Below the pieces are notes generated by a model, which saw only the letters and a program-made list of their open reading frames with translations, had not been told where the DNA came from and did no database searches. Shown one piece after another: positions 1 through 10,859 of a DNA stretch of 64,000 bases. Source of the stretch: Macrostomum hystrix (taxonomy: Eukaryota; Platyhelminthes; Macrostomidae); NCBI GenBank assembly GCA_950097015.1, contig CATNEN010000001.1, positions 22,993,501-23,057,500 on the forward strand. Reading direction: 5' to 3'. The translations under genes were made by a program, and so were the position numbers. Position 1 is the stretch's first letter. Every line of letters starts with the position of its first letter.

Positions 1-266
1 CCCAGCGCTAGCGTTCGTGATTGTACACATCGCGAGTGTACATGTAAGCCACCCCCTCAAGGGTGGGTAGCTTTTGCGCCTTTACATCTTCATGGCGATT
101 GGGTGAAGATTTAGGGAAATAACGAAAAATGTAGGTATTTGAAATACCCACTTTGTCTTTCTCACTGTCATAGTATTACTTAGCTTTTAGGATAAGTTAC
201 TCGTACCTTTAGCTCTGATGCTCTCATACCCTCCTACAATCTTTTTTTGCATTCAAACATATTCAG
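1..266 (+). other. Upstream intron of the SLC22-like gene
   Basis: Non-coding sequence ending in a T-rich tract and the acceptor AG at 265-266. I see no exon here. It contains TGTACA-rich motifs near 25-50 but no recognisable element. Confidence 0.5.
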
Positions 267-1550
267 GAAACGGCCGTGTCCAGATTCGGTCTCGTCTGTC
301 ATCGCTCCTGGATGTCCAACTTGGCCACCACCTTCTACTTCGTTGGGTTTCTCTTAGGCTGCTCCCTGTACGGTGCACTGGCTGATAAGTTCAGCCGTTT
401 GAAGATAATGGCAGCTTCGTTGGTGCACATGTCTGCCTGCACCATCGCGGCGTCGCAGGCGCCCCTCCTGTGGCTCTACTGGAGCCTGCAGCTGCTCACC
501 GGAGCAGGCGTCGGCGGCTTCATGTCCAGCACATTCTCATTCGCGCTTGAGAACACCGATCCTGCTCATCGCAGCATCTGGGGCTTCAGCCTGCCCAATG
601 GCTGGACTGCTGGCATCTCACTTGGCACCCTCATCGCCTACTTTGAGCGGCGATACAGTCGCCTGCTGCTGTATTATGGCCTGTCCATGATAGCCGCCAT
701 TCCGCCTTTGCTCATGCTCAGCGAATCGCCCCGTTGGCTAGTCTCAGCCCGACGCTACAGCCAGGCTGACTCGGTGCTGCAACGCATCGCTCGAATCAAC
801 AAGCGGTCACTGGGTGACGAGAACTTCTCATCCGAGATGACTTGCCGGAGCAGCTCTTCGAATGCGGCTAACTCGGCGAGCGCGAATGTTCTGGAGCTGC
901 TCAAACGTCCGGGTCTGCGCCGCGTCACTGGCATTGTGTGGGCCATGTTCTTCAACGTGTCCATGGCCTACTACGGCATCTCGTTGGGCATCGGCGACCT
1001 GGGCGGCAGTATCTTTCTGAACCAGCTGATTTCAGCTGCTGTGGAGATCCCCGCCCGACTGTTGGGAATCCTGGCCAGCTACCGCATTGGTCGCAGGTTG
1101 AGCGTCATGATCTCATTCGGCTTGGTGGGCGCCTGTCTCACAGCCACCGCATTCCTGCTTGGCGACAGCCGCTACACGACAGCCCGCATTGCCACCGCCA
1201 TGACTGGCAAGTTCTGGATAACGCTAGCCTTCGACCTGTCCTGGCTCTACTCGGCTGAAGTTTTTCCTACGGTTCTTCGCAGCCTGGGACTCGGCACCGG
1301 GTCGACATTCGCCAGGGCCGGGGCGATGGTCAGCACCCTGGTGCCCGGTCTGGGCTTCGCTTGGCGTCCACTGCCGTTCCTTGTGCTGGCCGCCGGTCCG
1401 ATGCTGGTGGTCCTGCTCACAATGGCCGCGCCAGAGACCAAAGGTCGACGGCTGCCAGACAACATCGAAGACGGAGAAAGACTGGCGCTGAGTGGCGGCT
1501 GCGGCCGAAATCAGCGTGCAGACAGCAACAGCGGCGACATCGAGCTGTGA
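267..1550 (+). CDS. SLC22-type organic ion transporter, 3'-terminal exon (partial gene)
   Basis: Last exon of a major-facilitator carrier resembling the SLC22 organic cation/anion transporters of the plasma membrane. A splice acceptor (TTCAG at 262-266) precedes GAA ACG GCC GTG, so translation runs in from an upstream exon; no initiating ATG is needed here. The 427 residues begin in the segment before TM2 and hold about eleven hydrophobic stretches. Family marks seen: ALADKFSR after TM2, ESPRWLVSARR in the central loop followed by an IARINK-like stretch, YSAEVFPTVLRSLGLG late in the protein, and PETKGRRLPDNIED at the C-terminal end. Typical SLC22 proteins are about 550 residues, so TM1 and the large extracellular loop lie outside the window. 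The reading frame is intact. A 32-bp direct repeat starts over the last codons and stop. Substrate cannot be inferred. Confidence 0.85.
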   Translation, partial: ETAVSRFGLVCHRSWMSNLATTFYFVGFLLGCSLYGALADKFSRLKIMAASLVHMSACTIAASQAPLLWLYWSLQLLTGAGVGGFMSSTFSFALENTDPAHRSIWGFSLPNGWTAGISLGTLIAYFERRYSRLLLYYGLSMIAAIPPLLMLSESPRWLVSARRYSQADSVLQRIARINKRSLGDENFSSEMTCRSSSSNAANSASANVLELLKRPGLRRVTGIVWAMFFNVSMAYYGISLGIGDLGGSIFLNQLISAAVEIPARLLGILASYRIGRRLSVMISFGLVGACLTATAFLLGDSRYTTARIATAMTGKFWITLAFDLSWLYSAEVFPTVLRSLGLGTGSTFARAGAMVSTLVPGLGFAWRPLPFLVLAAGPMLVVLLTMAAPETKGRRLPDNIEDGERLALSGGCGRNQRADSNSGDIEL

Positions 1551-1631
1551 ACTGACGAACTGCATGGATGCCTGAGCTGTGAACTGACGAACTGCATGGA
1601 TGCCTGAGCTGTGAACTGACGAACTGACTGA
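1542..1631 (+). repeat. 32-bp direct repeat, about 2.8 copies, over the SLC22 stop codon
   Basis: The unit starts GAGCTGTGAACTGACG and recurs at 1542, 1574 and 1606. The first copy contains the final codons and TGA of the transporter, so the duplication arose at the end of the coding region and spread into the 3' UTR. Confidence 0.9.
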
Positions 1632-1688
1632 TAGCCTATTATGATAGCCTCGATATGCCCCTCATGGTAGCATTAGTGCGGAGTCGGT

Positions 1689-1695
1689 TATAAAT
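1689..1695 (+). promoter_or_regulatory. Possible TATA box of WSC gene 1
   Basis: TATAAAT, 133 bp before the ATG at 1828. Genes 2, 3 and 6 of the same family have TATA boxes 53-80 bp before their ATG, so this one is further away and less sure. It lies inside the 3' region of the transporter gene. Confidence 0.3.
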
Positions 1696-1777
1696 GGCGG
1701 ACAGGAAAGGCAAAACCCCTTAGCCAATAGGAGTCCAGGTCTAAGGAGAATTTAAGATGACGGACCTTTCAGCCTCG

Positions 1778-1783
1778 AATAAA
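1778..1783 (+). promoter_or_regulatory. Candidate poly(A) signal of the SLC22-like gene
   Basis: AATAAA about 230 bp after the stop codon and 45 bp before the ATG of the next gene. If used, the two transcription units are almost abutting. Confidence 0.45.
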
Positions 1784-1827
1784 TCCTTTCTGAAAATACT
1801 TTTGAGAACAATTATTAGACATTAAAG

Positions 1828-4800
1828 ATGCCGCTTCTAAAGACCCGAGTTTCCCGTCAGATCTTTGTTCTGTGCTTCATTTTTCTGCTCTCCGGGTTCG
1901 GCATCTGCTCAGGCAGATCCGTCAGCATCGAGAGCTTGGGCTGCTTCCGTGACGCATCACTGCGAGATTTGAGAGGCCTACAGGGAGTGAAGCAGCTGCT
2001 TGGTTACACAGTGCACTCCACTGCTCACGCGGTCATAAACGCGGCAATGACTCACCAGTTGTGCAGCACTGTGTGCTCAAAGGGCGGCTTTGCTTACATG
2101 GGCCTGCAGTTTCGTACGGAGTGCTACTGCGGCAACTCCTACGGCGCTTACGGTCGATATCCCGACAGCGACTGCAACCGAGTTTGCGGCGGCAACTCGG
2201 CGCAAATTTGCGGCGGCGCCAGCAGGAACTCTGTGTTCGCGCTAAAGTACAATTGTAAGTTGGACTAACTCTAATGATGTTTAATGTTCTGAGACTCGTT
2301 TCTAGCTATAGTAGTATCTAGTCAACCTCAGTATCTAGTCAACCTCAGTATCTAGTCAACTTCAGTATCTAGTCAACCTCAGTATCTAGTCAGCCTCAGT
2401 ATCTAGTCAACCTCAGTATCCAGTCAACCTCAGTATCTAGTCAGCCTCAGTATCTAGTCAACCTCAGTATCCAGTCAACCTCAGTATCTAGTCAACCTCA
2501 GTATCTAGTCAACCTCAGTATCCAGTCAACTTCAGTATCCAGTCAACCTCAGTATCCAGTCAACCTCAGTATCCAGTCAACCTCAGTATCCAGTCAACCT
2601 CAGTATCTAGTCAACCTCAGTATCCAGTCAACCTCAGTATCTAGTCAACCTCAGTATCAGTCAACCTCAGTATCTAGTCAACCTCAGTATCTAGTCAACC
2701 TCAGTATCCAGTCAACCTCAGTATCCAGTCACTTCAGTATCTAGTCAACCTCAGTATCCAGTCAACCTCAGATCCAGTACCTCAGTATCTAGTCAACCTC
2801 AGTATCTAGTCAACCTCAGTATCCAGTCAACCTCAGTATCCAGTCAACCTCAGTATCTAGTCAACCTCAGTATCTAGTCAACCTCAGTATCTAGTCAACT
2901 TCAGTATCTAGTCAACCTCAGTATCTAGTCAACCTCAGTATCCAGTCAACCTCAGTATCCAGTCAACCTCAGTATCTAGTCAACCTCAGTATCCAGTCAA
3001 CCTCAGTATCCAGTCAACCTCAGTATCTAGTCAACCTCAGTATCTAGTCAACCTCAGTATCTAGTCAACCTCAGTATCTAGTCAACCTCAGTATCCAGTC
3101 AACCTCAGTATCCAGTCAACCTCAGTATCTAGTCAACCTCAGTATCCAGTCAACCTCAGTATCCAGTCAACCTCAGTATCTAGTCAACCTCAGTATCTAG
3201 TCAACCTCAGTATCTAGTCAACTTCAGTATCTAGTCAACCTCAGTATCTAGTCAACCTCAGTATCTAGTCAACCTCAGTATCTAGTCAACCTCAGTATCT
3301 AGTCAACCTCAGTATCTAGTCAACTTCAGTATCTAGTCAACCTCAGTATCTAGTCAACCTCAGTATCCAGTCAACCTCAGTATCTAGTCAACCTCAGTAT
3401 CCAGTCAACCTCAGTATCTAGTCAACCTCAGTATCCAGTCAACCTCAGTATCTAGTCAACCTCAGTATCCAGTCAACCTCAGTATCCAGTCAACCTCAGT
3501 ATCTAGTCAACCTCAGTATCTAGTCAACCTCAGTATCTAGTCAACCTCAGTATCTAGTCAACCTCAGTATCCAGTCAACCTCAGTATCCAGTCAACCTCA
3601 GTATCTAGTCAACCTCAGTATCTAGTCAACCTCAGTATCCAGTCAACCTCAGTATCCAGTCAACCTCAGTATCTAGTCAACCTCAGTATCTAGTCAACCT
3701 CAGTATCTAGTCAACCTCAGTATCTAGTTAACCTCAGTATCCAGTCAACCTCAGTATCCAGTCAACCTCAGTATCCAGTCAACCTCAGTATCTAGTCAAC
3801 CTCAGTATCTAGTCAACTTCAGTATCTAGTCAACCTCAGTATCTAGTCAACCTCAGTATCTAGTCAACCTCAGTATCTAGTCAACCTCAGTATCTAGTCA
3901 ACCTCAGTATCTAGTCAACCTCAGTATCTAGTCAACTTCAGTATCTAGTCAACCTCAGTATCTAGTCAACCTCAGTATCTAGTCAACCTCAGTATCTAGT
4001 CAACCTCAGTATCTAGTCAACCTCAGTATCTAGTCAACCTCAGTATCTAGTCAACTTCAGTATCCAGTCAACCTCAGTATCTAGTCAACCTCAGTATCTA
4101 GTCAACCTCAGTATCCAGTCAACCTCAGTATCTAGTCAACTTCAGTATCTAGTCAACTTCAGTATCTAGTCAACCTCAGTATCCAGTCAACCTCAGTATC
4201 CAGTCAACTTCAGTATCTAGTCAACTTCAGTATCTAGTCAACTTCAGTATCTAGTCAACTTCAGTATCTAGTCAACTTCAGTATCTAGTCAACCTCAGTA
4301 TCCAGTCAACCTCAGTATCCAGTCAACCTCAGTATCTAGTCAACCTCAGTATCCAGTCAACCTCAGTATCCAGTCAACCTCAGTATCTAGTCAACCTCAG
4401 TATCCAGTCAACTTCAGTATCTAGTCAACTTCAGTATCTAGTCAACCTTCAGTATCTAGTCAACCTCAGTATCTAGTCAACCTCAGTATCCAGTCAACCT
4501 CAGTATCCAGTCAACTTCAGTATCTAGTCAACCTTCAGTATCTAGTCAACCTCAGTATCCAGTCAACCTCAGTATCTAGTCAACTTCAGTATCTAGTCAA
4601 CCTCAGTATCCAGTCAACCTCAGTATCCAGTCAACTTCAGTATCTAGTCAACTTCAGTATCTAGTCAACCTCAGTATCCAGTCAACCTCAGTATCCAGTC
4701 AACTTCAGTATCTAGTCAACTTCAGTATCTAGTCAACTTCAGTATCTAGTCAACTTCAGTATCCAGTCAACTTCAGTATCTAGTCAACTTCAGTATCTAG

Positions 4801-7022
4801 TCAACTTCAGTATCTAGTCAACCTCAGTATCTAGTCAACCTCAGTATCTAGTCAACTTCAGTATCTAGTCAACTTCAGTATCTAGTCAACCTCAGTATCC
4901 AGTCAACCTCAGTATCCAGTCAACTTCAGTATCTAGTCAACTTCAGTATCTAGTCAACCTCAGTATCTAGTCAACCTCAGTATCCAGTCAACCTCAGTAT
5001 CCAGTCAACCTCAGTATCCAGTCAACCTCAGTATCCAGTCAACCACAGTATCTAGTCAACCTCAGTATCTAGTCAACCTCAGTATCTAGTCAGCCTCAGT
5101 ATCTAGTCAACCTCAGTATCCAGTCAACCTCAGTATCTAGTCAGCCTCAGTATCTAGTCAACCTCAGTATCCAGTCAACCTCAGTATCTAGTCAACCTCA
5201 GTATCTAGTCAACCTCAGTATCCAGTCAACCTCAGTATCCAGTCAACCTCAGTATCCAGTCAACCTCAGTATCCAGTCAACCTCAGTATCCAGTCAACCT
5301 CAGTATCCAGTCAACCTCAGTATCCAGTCAACCTCAGTATCCAGTCAACCTCAGTATCCAGTCAACCACAGTATCTAGTCAACCTCAGTATCTAGTCAAC
5401 CTCAGTATCTAGTCAACCTTAGTATCTAGTCAACCTCAGTATCTAGTCAACCTCAGTATCTAGTTAACCTCAGTATCCAGTCAACCTCAGTATCCAGTCA
5501 ACCTCAGTATCTAGTCAACCTCAGTATCCAGTCAACCTCAGTATCTAGTTAACTTCAGTATCCAGTCAACCTCAGTATCTAGTCAACCTCAGTATCTAGT
5601 CAACCTCAGTATCTAGTCAGCCTCAGTATCCAGTCAACCTCAGTATCTAGTCAACCTCAGTATCTAGTCAACCTCAGTATCTAGTCAACTTCAGTATCTA
5701 GTCAACCTCAGTATCTAGTCAACCTCAGTATCTAGTCAACCTCAGTATCTAGTCAACCTCAGTATCTAGTCAACCTCAGTATCTAGTCAACCTCAGTATC
5801 TAGTCAACTTCAGTATCCAGTCAACCTCAGTATCTAGTCAACCTCAGTATCCAGTCAACCTCAGTATCTAGTCAACCTCAGTATCTAGTCAACCTCAGTA
5901 TCTAGTCAACCTCAGTATCTAGTCAACCTCAGTATCCAGTCAACTTCAGTATCTAGTCAACTTCAGTATCTAGTCAACCTCAGTATCCAGTCAACCTCAG
6001 TATCCAGTCAACTTCAGTATCTAGTCAACTTCAGTATCTAGTCAACCTCAGTATCCAGTCAACCTCAGTATCCAGTCAACTTCAGTATCTAGTCAACCTT
6101 AGTATCTAGTCAACCTCAGTATCTAGTCAACCTCAGTATCTAGTTAACCTCAGTATCCAGTCAACCTCAGTATCTAGTCAACCTCAGTATCCAGTCAACC
6201 TCAGTATCCAGTCAACCTCAGTATCCAGTCAACCGCAGTATCTAGTCAACCTCAGTATCTAGTCAACCTCAGTATCTAGTCAACATCAGTATTACATTCA
6301 GCAAAAATTTCGATTCTGGACGTGTTGAAACGAGGTTGAAATTAAGGACAGCCCGCCCTCTGTTGTTGTCTATGGTCGAATTCGTTAGATATGCACAGCG
6401 GGCGGGCTGCCGTTAGTTTCAACCACGTTTCAACACACGCAGGCTAACTACAATATACCAATATTGATAGGCTGAAGAGGGCTGAAACGAGGTACGAGCG
6501 TAAAACGTTAAGGCGCGTAGCGAATGAGTACGAAACGTGTGAAAGGTTCCTATCTTGCTAGTGCATTTTCCGTGAAAATCAGCCTTTAAAATTTTTTCCA
6601 CGAAACGAGGTGCGCCATCCTTCTTCTTCTAGTGGTCCTTGGAGGAAGCTTAAACTAGCTAAACATAGTTTGTTGCTAAGGAGAGTAAAAATATTACTTG
6701 CAGCTTTAAAATGTGTCAATGCACTTCTAGTTTTCAGAACACAGCTTAAACTTAATTTTTCAACTCAATTATTAAACATTTGGCAATTTCAGATCCGAAC
6801 CAGTTTACTCAATCAACAATAGCCTATGTCACTGTCAGCTCCCCAGCCTCATTCTACATTACTGTGAGTGTCAGCAGCCTGAAGGAGTGCTTGTACAGGT
6901 GCAATGTGAATTGTCAGGCAGTGTTCTACAGTCGGTCTAAGCAGCACTGTCACCTGCTGCTATTCACACTGTTGCCGCAAACTTTTAGTGAAACAGATGA
7001 CGATTTTTTCACTCGAGTCTAA
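1828..7022 (+). CDS. Secreted WSC + PAN/apple-like domain protein, copy 1 (two exons, giant minisatellite intron)
   Basis: Exon 1 1828-2254 and exon 2 6793-7022 join in phase 1 through GTAAGT and TTTCAG and give 218 aa. Residues 1-29 form a signal peptide (hydrophobic core FVLCFIFLLSGFG). A WSC domain follows: LGCFRD, MTHQLCSTVC, GGFAYMGLQ, ECYCGNSYG, CNRVCGGN and CGGASRNSVF, matching the eight-cysteine WSC pattern. Exon 2 encodes a short PAN/apple-like domain with four cysteines (CLYRCNVNCQAVFY then CHLL). WSC domains are putative carbohydrate-binding modules, so this is probably a secreted glycan-binding protein; that role is inferred from the family. It is the most diverged intact copy in the window together with copy 4. 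The 4.5-kb intron is nearly all 17-bp minisatellite plus a fold-back element. Confidence 0.8.
2313..6289 (+). repeat. 17-bp minisatellite, about 235 copies, inside WSC gene 1 intron
   Basis: The unit is CAGTATCTAGTCAACCT with common variants at three sites (TCTAG/TCCAG, AACCT/AACTT, AACCT/AGCCT). It is continuous for about 4 kb between the splice donor at 2255 and the fold-back element at 6321. A few units are shortened (around 2655, 2730 and 2770). Blocks of the same variant order recur, so expansion was partly by multi-unit duplication. Confidence 0.97.
6321..6439. repeat. Fold-back (inverted repeat) element, arms of about 42-44 bp
   Basis: The left arm 6321-6362 begins CGTGTTGAAACG and ends GCCCGCCCTCTG. 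The right arm 6396-6439 reads the same on the other strand with few mismatches. The loop is about 33 bp. It lies in the WSC gene 1 intron just after the minisatellite. Structure suggests a small MITE or a palindromic repeat. No transposase is present. Confidence 0.8.
6440..6792. other. Remaining intron sequence of WSC gene 1
   Basis: Holds two more copies of the motif GAAACGAGGT (near 6484 and 6602), also present in the fold-back arm at 6327. The stretch around 6590-6645 resembles a segment at 49,560-49,605 (CTTCTAGTGGTCCT shared), suggesting a dispersed repeat. The acceptor AG is at 6791-6792. Confidence 0.45.
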
Positions 7023-7064
7023 CGAGTGAAATTTCAGGAACAGAATTATGAATGAATAAGTGCG

Positions 7065-7066
<2 letters not shown>

Positions 7067-7100
<34 letters not shown>

Positions 7101-7126
7101 ACTGCTACTGCTGCTGCTACTGCTGC
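7067..7126 (+). repeat. (CTG)n microsatellite
   Basis: About 20 trinucleotide units, mostly CTG with some CTA, 45 bp after the stop of WSC gene 1 and probably within its 3' UTR. On the minus strand it reads as a serine or CAG run, but no gene is supported there. Confidence 0.9.
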
Positions 7127-7234
7127 ATCCCTTATAAGCTAAGCTTGTTTCAAGAAACACTTCTGTTTTGTCTGTAAGAAATTTTGTATCCGAAAGCAAA
7201 TTTTCCATTGAAGGTTAATTAGATGTTAATAATA

Positions 7235-7572
7235 AGTGCAGGAGGGCTGCGGGCAATGGCACATCATTTGCTGAGACTAGACCCAGGAGGCAATTCTGCC
7301 CATTCAGCTGACTCCTGAGCACACAGGTACTGTATGCAGGCACACACTCACGCGGGTGTGTACATCTGCCCTGACTTTCTCATCGTCAGGCAGTGTACAC
7401 TCTCACTGTGCCTAGGAGGTTGGCCCTAAAAGGCGCAAATTGCAGCACAAGCCCCCAAGCCCTCTCTCCGCGGCTGCACCCAAAATGAATGTGGCCTCGC
7501 GCTTGTGGAATCGTGCTCAGGGACCTTGGTGCGAGTACTAAACGAGTTAAACCGCTTTGCCACTCAGCCCCA
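7235..7572 (-). mobile_element. tRNA-derived SINE, near full length
   Basis: The minus strand has a tRNA-like head (A-box-like TGGCAAAGCGG, B-box-like GAGCACGATTCC near 7520-7570). A GC-rich body follows (GGCTTGGGGGCTTGT-type motif, TGTACAC motifs) and a tail containing GGGCAGAATTGCCTCC. The same head, body and tail order recurs at 47,765-48,062, and shorter copies lie at 8.7, 10.9, 26.3, 27.4 and 29.6 kb. It is an RNA polymerase III-type SINE by structure. Confidence 0.75.
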
Positions 7573-8128
7573 TATATTGAATGCTAATTGTTATTAAGAC
7601 GCAATTTCGTGAAGCAACTTAGCTAATAAATAAATTGAGGAGTTGGCTAAGCTATGCCATGGTTGTCCCAATCTGATTGGTTGACTTCATTATTTGTTTT
7701 TGTCGCCCCAATCCCTCGTCACTTAACCCAACCAATCCAGTGCGAGACACTCCAGTGGTCAGTTGTATTGTCACGACTTCATTGTTGCATGCGATCTACT
7801 CGTAGAATATAAAAAAACAAAAATTAAATATAATATACTATTTCGTTCTAATTCACAGCATCGATGGATTAAGACATGCTAATTAAAAAAAAGGCGTATG
7901 CAATGCTCCAATAAAAGGTACAGTGGCGTTAGTACCTATGAACTTTAGTCTAATATTGAAATCTAAATTTCTTCTACAAACAACTAAAATCAGTATGCAT
8001 TGCAAATAGGCAACAATTCTATAATTAAGTACTCATTAATTTAAGGATTATTATTTACTTAAAGTAGTAAATAATGCCCCGAAACTTTAAAATTAGAGTA
8101 ACCAACCGCAAGGAAGGAACCACACGTC
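7573..8128. other. AT-rich spacer before WSC gene 2
   Basis: Contains AATAAA at 7625 and 7909, either of which might end WSC gene 1 transcripts. No coding region or repeat is recognised. Confidence 0.4.
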
Positions 8129-8135
8129 TATAAAT
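8129..8135 (+). promoter_or_regulatory. TATA box of WSC gene 2
   Basis: TATAAAT in GTCTATAAATCG, 73 bp upstream of the ATG at 8208. The spacing leaves a 5' UTR of about 45 nt, similar in design to WSC genes 3 and 6. Confidence 0.55.
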
Positions 8136-8207
8136 CGTTATGGCCACCCATATAGCTCTCTAGATTAACTTGTTTTATCGGCTGGTTAATCGCCAAAAGC
8201 AGCGGCA

Positions 8208-9146
8208 ATGAAACTTGCGGGCGGAAAAGCCGCGATAGCCTTACTCTGCCTTCTCTTCGTAAAGTGCGGCTCGGCTGTCAGGTACTACAGCCGCAGGTAC
8301 GTCGGCTGCTACTCTGACACCGTGGCATCCAGAGACCTGACGGCTCTGGCTAACGTTACCTCAATGCAGGGCTACTCGGTGCACCAGACGGCGCACGCCG
8401 TCATTGTCGGCTCCATGACGCTGGAGCTGTGCGCCAATGTCTGCAGCCTCGGCGGATTTCCCTACATGGGCATCCAGATGGCACAGGAGTGCTACTGCGG
8501 CTGGAGCTACGGCAGGAACGGACTAGCCGCTGCCGGGGCCTGCTACTTGGGTTGCGGTGGCAACGCTTCGCAGAATTGCGGCGGCGCCAATGCGAACTCT
8601 GTCTATGGCCTGAAGTACACATGTGAGCGAACTCTTGCTACTTGTCGATGGCGTTTGGGTGATTTTTAATCATAATAATAATATTCACAGAGTGCAGTTT
8701 GTACTGAGTGAAGACACACTCACGCCGGTGTGTACGTTTGCAAGCAGACTTTCTCACCGTCAGTCTATTTACACTCTCGCTGTGCCTTCTAGGTTAGTTC
8801 TAGGGCTTCTCTTCACGAGATGAGATGACCTTTGTGCGAGAGCCGAATGCGTTAATCGCTCTGACATTCACTCCCTACCGATTGATGACGTTGGTTTCCC
8901 GCGCTTCTCATTACAGACACCGACTTGTTCAAAACCTCCAGCCGAGACAGCATCAGTGTGCTCAGCGGCTTCTCCGCCTACAGGAGCATCACATCCGACC
9001 TCGCCATCCGGTGCCTTGAGCAGTGCGGCTCGGACTGCCAGGCTGTCATCTTCAACCCGCAGCAGCAGCTCTGCAGCTTGCTGAAGTTCGCCCTGGTGCC
9101 CACAGAGTTGAGCGGCATCGGTGGCGACTTCTTCGTCAGGTTCTGA
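8208..9146 (+). CDS. Secreted WSC + PAN/apple-like domain protein, copy 2
   Basis: Exon 1 8208-8622 and exon 2 8917-9146 join in phase 1 (donor GTGAGC, acceptor TTACAG) and give 214 aa. The signal peptide is residues 1-23 (AIALLCLLFVKCGSA). The WSC domain spans about residues 30-137: YVGCYSD, MTLELCANVCSLGGF, ECYCGWSYG, CYLGCGGN and NCGGANANSVYGL. The PAN-like part is about 140-214, with four cysteines (RCLEQCGSDCQAVIF and LCSLLKF) and the ending DFFVRF. It is closest to copies 3, 5 and 6. The 294-bp intron carries a degraded SINE. It is probably a secreted carbohydrate-binding protein; function is inferred only from the domain. Confidence 0.85.
8697..8875 (-). mobile_element. Degraded SINE fragment in WSC gene 2 intron
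   Basis: Shares the body motifs of the 7.2-kb SINE (ACACTCACGCCGGTGTGTAC, then TTTCTCACCGTCAG and a GTGCGAGAG/CGTTA region), with many substitutions and a missing tail. Confidence 0.5.
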
Positions 9147-9600
9147 CTGCCGGACAACCATGATATCCAATGTCAGAAGAGATTGAAACAGAGAGTTACA
9201 AGTAGAAAGGGAGTGTGTGATATACTTATGCCGAGACCTGTGTTTGTGAGCGTTTTTTAATAGAGGTAGCTTTAAGGTTACTAATGTGAACGATTGATAA
9301 CTCTATAATTTCATCTGTACCTTTTGTAAGTTTTTTCTGCAACTCTCTTATCACTAGTTCGATTCTTCAGAATTGGCTAGATGTGCTAGATGTGCTTGAT
9401 CTTTATTGACAAATTCTGAAGTAAGTTATACATTTCTATGAGCATAGCTAATATTACACAGTTAATTCTGGTTGGTAAGTTGTTGTTTATCTTCCGCCTC
9501 TGATAATTGCTGTTTTGCTGTTTTTTTCTCGAACAGAGAATCTAAATTTTGTGAAAAAAACTCGAAGCAATGATAAGTTAACATTTTTCTTTCTGATCTT
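9147..9600. other. Spacer after WSC gene 2
   Basis: 3' UTR and intergenic sequence, AT-rich. No canonical AATAAA and no gene seen. Confidence 0.4.
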
Positions 9601-10335
9601 AAGGACCAGGTCTGAAGTACCGGGTCTAAAGGACCAGGTCTAAAGGAAGGGCTCTAAAGGACCAGGTCTAAAGGAAGGGCTCTAAAGGACCAGGTCTGAA
9701 GTACCGGGTCTAAAGGACCAGGTCTAAAGGACCAGGTCTAAAGGAAGGGCTCTAAAGGACCGGGTCTAAAGGACCGGGGCTGAAGGACCGGGGCTGAAGG
9801 ACCGGGGCTGAAGGACCGGGGCTGAAGGACCGGGGCTGATGGACCGGGGCTGAAGGACCGGAGGCTGAAGGACCGGGGCTGAAGGACCGGAGGCTGAAGG
9901 ACCGGGGCTGAAGGACCGGGGCTGAAGGACCGGGGCTGAAGGACCGGGGCTGAAGGACCGGAGGCTGAAGGACCAGAGGCTGAAGGACCGGGGCTGAAGG
10001 ACCGGGGCTGATGGACCGGGGCTGAAGGACCGGGGCTGAAGGACCGGGGCTGAAGGACCGGAGGCTGAAGGACCGGGGCTGAAGGACCGGAGGCTGAAGG
10101 ACCGGGGCTGAAGGACCGGGGCTGATGGACCGGGGCTGAAGGACCGGAGGCTGAAGGACCGGGGCTGAAGGACCGGAGGCTGAAGGACCAGAGGCTGAAG
10201 GACCGGGGCTGAAGGACCGGAGGCTGAAGGACCAGAGGCTGAAGGACCGGGGCTGAAGGACCGGAGGCTGAAGGACCGGAGGCTGAAGGACCAGAGGCTA
10301 AAGGGCCGGGCTGAAGGGCCGGGGCTGAAGGACCG
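9601..10335 (+). repeat. 14-15-bp minisatellite array
   Basis: The left part (9601 to about 9770) is built on AAGGACCAGGTCTA-type units with higher-order mixing. The right part (about 9770-10335) is built on GACCGGGGCTGAAG, with 15-bp GGAGG and CAGAGG variants. Long open frames on the minus strand here are a by-product of the repeat. Confidence 0.95.
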
Positions 10336-10859
10336 ACCTTGCAAGTCCTGTGCATCATAGCCTAGCCAGCACTTACAACCGGAGTCTGGGCTACCAAATA
10401 GCACTTCCAGTGGTTGAGTTAATTAAAATTTAGAGTCTGTGGTATTTTTCAAAAAAACTAACGACGGATACCCCTAAAAATTTACGATCCTCAAGCAGAC
10501 ACTGCTCAAGCGGAGTACTTTTTTCGTGTCCTAATATACACATGAACAATTGAGTTAGACCAACTGGCTAACAACCAGTCATTATTCATTTGCAGCCAGC
10601 TAGACAGACAGACAGTTGTTATTAGAAACCCAAATTCTTGCTAAAATATTGTAGCTGTGTTGGAAAAATGTTTCTATGATAGACTGTTTTAGTCCTAAAA
10701 GCATAACGAGCTCATAAGTGCTGCGTTTTTTCAACATTTATGTATCTGGATGATCAAAAATGTACCTAGAAATATTGTATGACAGTTTTCTATTTACCGT
10801 CGGATGAATCTACAGCTATTCTAATGATCTTGAATTGAAATTTTTTTAATTGAAGCTTA
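10336..10859. other. Spacer without recognised genes
   Basis: AT-rich unique sequence between the 14-bp array and the SINE at 10.86 kb. Nothing supportable seen. Confidence 0.4.

Noticed and set aside
2313-6289. Possible CRISPR array
   Set aside because: Units are contiguous 17-mers with no unique spacers, and the genome is clearly animal.
9738-10404. Two Ser/Pro-rich minus-strand proteins of about 210 residues
   Set aside because: By-products of the 14-15-bp array read in different frames; no splice or promoter support.
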